Assembly (NCBI RefSeq): GCF_014117325.1
Contig: NZ_CP059732.1
Location: 744,001-808,000, forward strand
Source of the DNA: Spirosoma foliorum
GTDB taxonomy: Bacteria; Bacteroidota; Bacteroidia; Cytophagales; Spirosomataceae
Reading direction: 5' to 3'
DNA: 64,000 nt
Positions 63,371-64,000 of the stretch are shown here, one piece after another (positions within the stretch are counted from its first letter, which is position 1; each line of letters opens with the position of its first letter). Made by a program: the position numbers and the translations under genes. The notes beneath the pieces are model-generated. The model was not told where the DNA came from. It saw only the letters and a program-made list of their open reading frames with translations, and did no database searches.

Positions 63371-64000
63371 ATGATTATGAATGACAACTCCACGCATTCG
63401 TATGTTCCTTATCAGGTTGTCTCCGCCGACAACTCAGCCTTTCGGACGTATATTCTACCGTTGCTCCGTCATTGGCCCTGGTATGTTCTATCCCTGAGCA
63501 TTGCCTTCGCCGGAGCTTATGCTTATTTACTTTACAAGCAACCCATTTATCGAACTCAAGCCAGCTTGTTGCTTCAGGATGAAAAAAGAGGAAATGGGCA
63601 AACAAATCCACTAAAAGAACTGGAAGTTTATACGCCTAAAAAAGTGGTGGAAAATGAACTGGAAGTACTGCAATCATCCACTTTAATGGAGCATGTAGTG
63701 AATACCCTTCATTTAGATACCCGCTACTTTCATGAGACTTCGTTCGGGAAGCGCGAAATTTATACAGATTCGCCAGTCTTGATGCTGGTTGAAGCACCCA
63801 ACCCAATCTTGTATAAAAAACCACTGCTTTTGTCTTTCCCAACAAATCAATCGGTTCGTATCAGCAATGGAGAAAAGGCAGAAACGTATCCACTTAACCA
63901 AGGCATCCAGACTCCCTATGGGCGTTTACGGATCGTAACACGACAAGCTGTCAATCCAAAAACTGAATCTATTATTGTTCAGGCTATGCCCCCGGCTGCA
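63371..64000 (+). CDS. Wzc-type polysaccharide co-polymerase / tyrosine autokinase (3' end outside window)
   Basis: I translated this frame by hand. ATG at 63371 opens 210 codons without a stop to the window edge (MIMNDNSTHSYVPYQVVSAD). The Wzz domain is visible: ILPLLRHWPWYVLSLSIAFA spans the first membrane helix, followed by YRTQASLLLQDE and VVENELEVLQSSTLMEHVV, the standard PCP start in Wzc proteins of this phylum. The periplasmic coiled coil, second helix and kinase domain would lie beyond 64000. It regulates chain length and, through autophosphorylation, export through Wza. The PHP phosphatase at 8083 is a possible counter-enzyme. The ATG at 63377 is an alternative start. Confidence 0.88.
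   Translation, partial: MIMNDNSTHSYVPYQVVSADNSAFRTYILPLLRHWPWYVLSLSIAFAGAYAYLLYKQPIYRTQASLLLQDEKRGNGQTNPLKELEVYTPKKVVENELEVLQSSTLMEHVVNTLHLDTRYFHETSFGKREIYTDSPVLMLVEAPNPILYKKPLLLSFPTNQSVRISNGEKAETYPLNQGIQTPYGRLRIVTRQAVNPKTESIIVQAMPPAA

Noticed and set aside
1..64000. tRNA or rRNA genes
   Set aside because: I looked for cloverleaf-like text and conserved rRNA words in the gaps and saw none; a covariance-model search would be decisive.

Overview
The window looks like chromosomal DNA of a Bacteroidota member, most likely Cytophagales of the Spirosoma kind. The evidence is a protein with a type IX secretion sorting domain, a GH92 mannosidase, a TonB-dependent receptor, LytTR regulators, an UpxY-type antiterminator, a textbook TTTG/TAnnTTTG promoter and few visible Shine-Dalgarno sequences. 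The species call is inference. I saw no rRNA, tRNA, CRISPR array, phage or transposase gene.

Layout. 1-9.4 kb: mixed housekeeping and secreted genes (quinone oxidoreductase, Dps, GH92, a secreted SGNH/DUF11 protein, RidA, GpmA, a PHP-type phosphatase) and a 5'-deleted aldo/keto reductase. 9.6-13.3 kb: three envelope glycosyltransferases (GT2, ArnT-like, GT9). 13.3-30 kb: a visibly AT-rich surface-polysaccharide island. It opens with a structured leader and an UpxY/NusG-like antiterminator, followed by FkbM methyltransferase, Wzx, glycosyltransferases, Wzy, SGNH esterase, a second methyltransferase, an acetyltransferase and two acyltransferases. 30-34.5 kb: a less AT-rich tail with Wzi, a GT4, a hexapeptide acetyltransferase and a sugar epimerase. 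Two genes of this locus carry single-base frameshifts, one of them in a run of ten T.

34.6-42.8 kb: TonB receptor, an AraC-type regulator that has lost its DNA-binding domain, and a molybdenum hydroxylase operon (2Fe-2S subunit, cytochrome c, molybdopterin subunit). 43-49.7 kb: LytS/LytR two-component pair, a PQQ-type sugar dehydrogenase lipoprotein, a PAS histidine kinase and a GAF protein. 50-59 kb: two giant paralogous secreted beta-helix proteins with different C-terminal ends, a receiver protein with an altered phosphorylation site and a lone LytTR DNA-binding protein. 59.6-64 kb: start of a second polysaccharide locus (glycosyltransferase, beta-helix lipoprotein, Wza, Wzc), running off the window.

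Functionally, most of the window builds, decorates, exports or regulates cell-surface glycans. Wzx/Wzy, Wza/Wzc, the phosphatase and Wzi of a Wzy-dependent pathway are spread over about 55 kb. Dispersed palindromic repeats of three families sit at gene 3' ends, and one of them forms the new end of the truncated regulator. GC differences were judged by eye, not computed.
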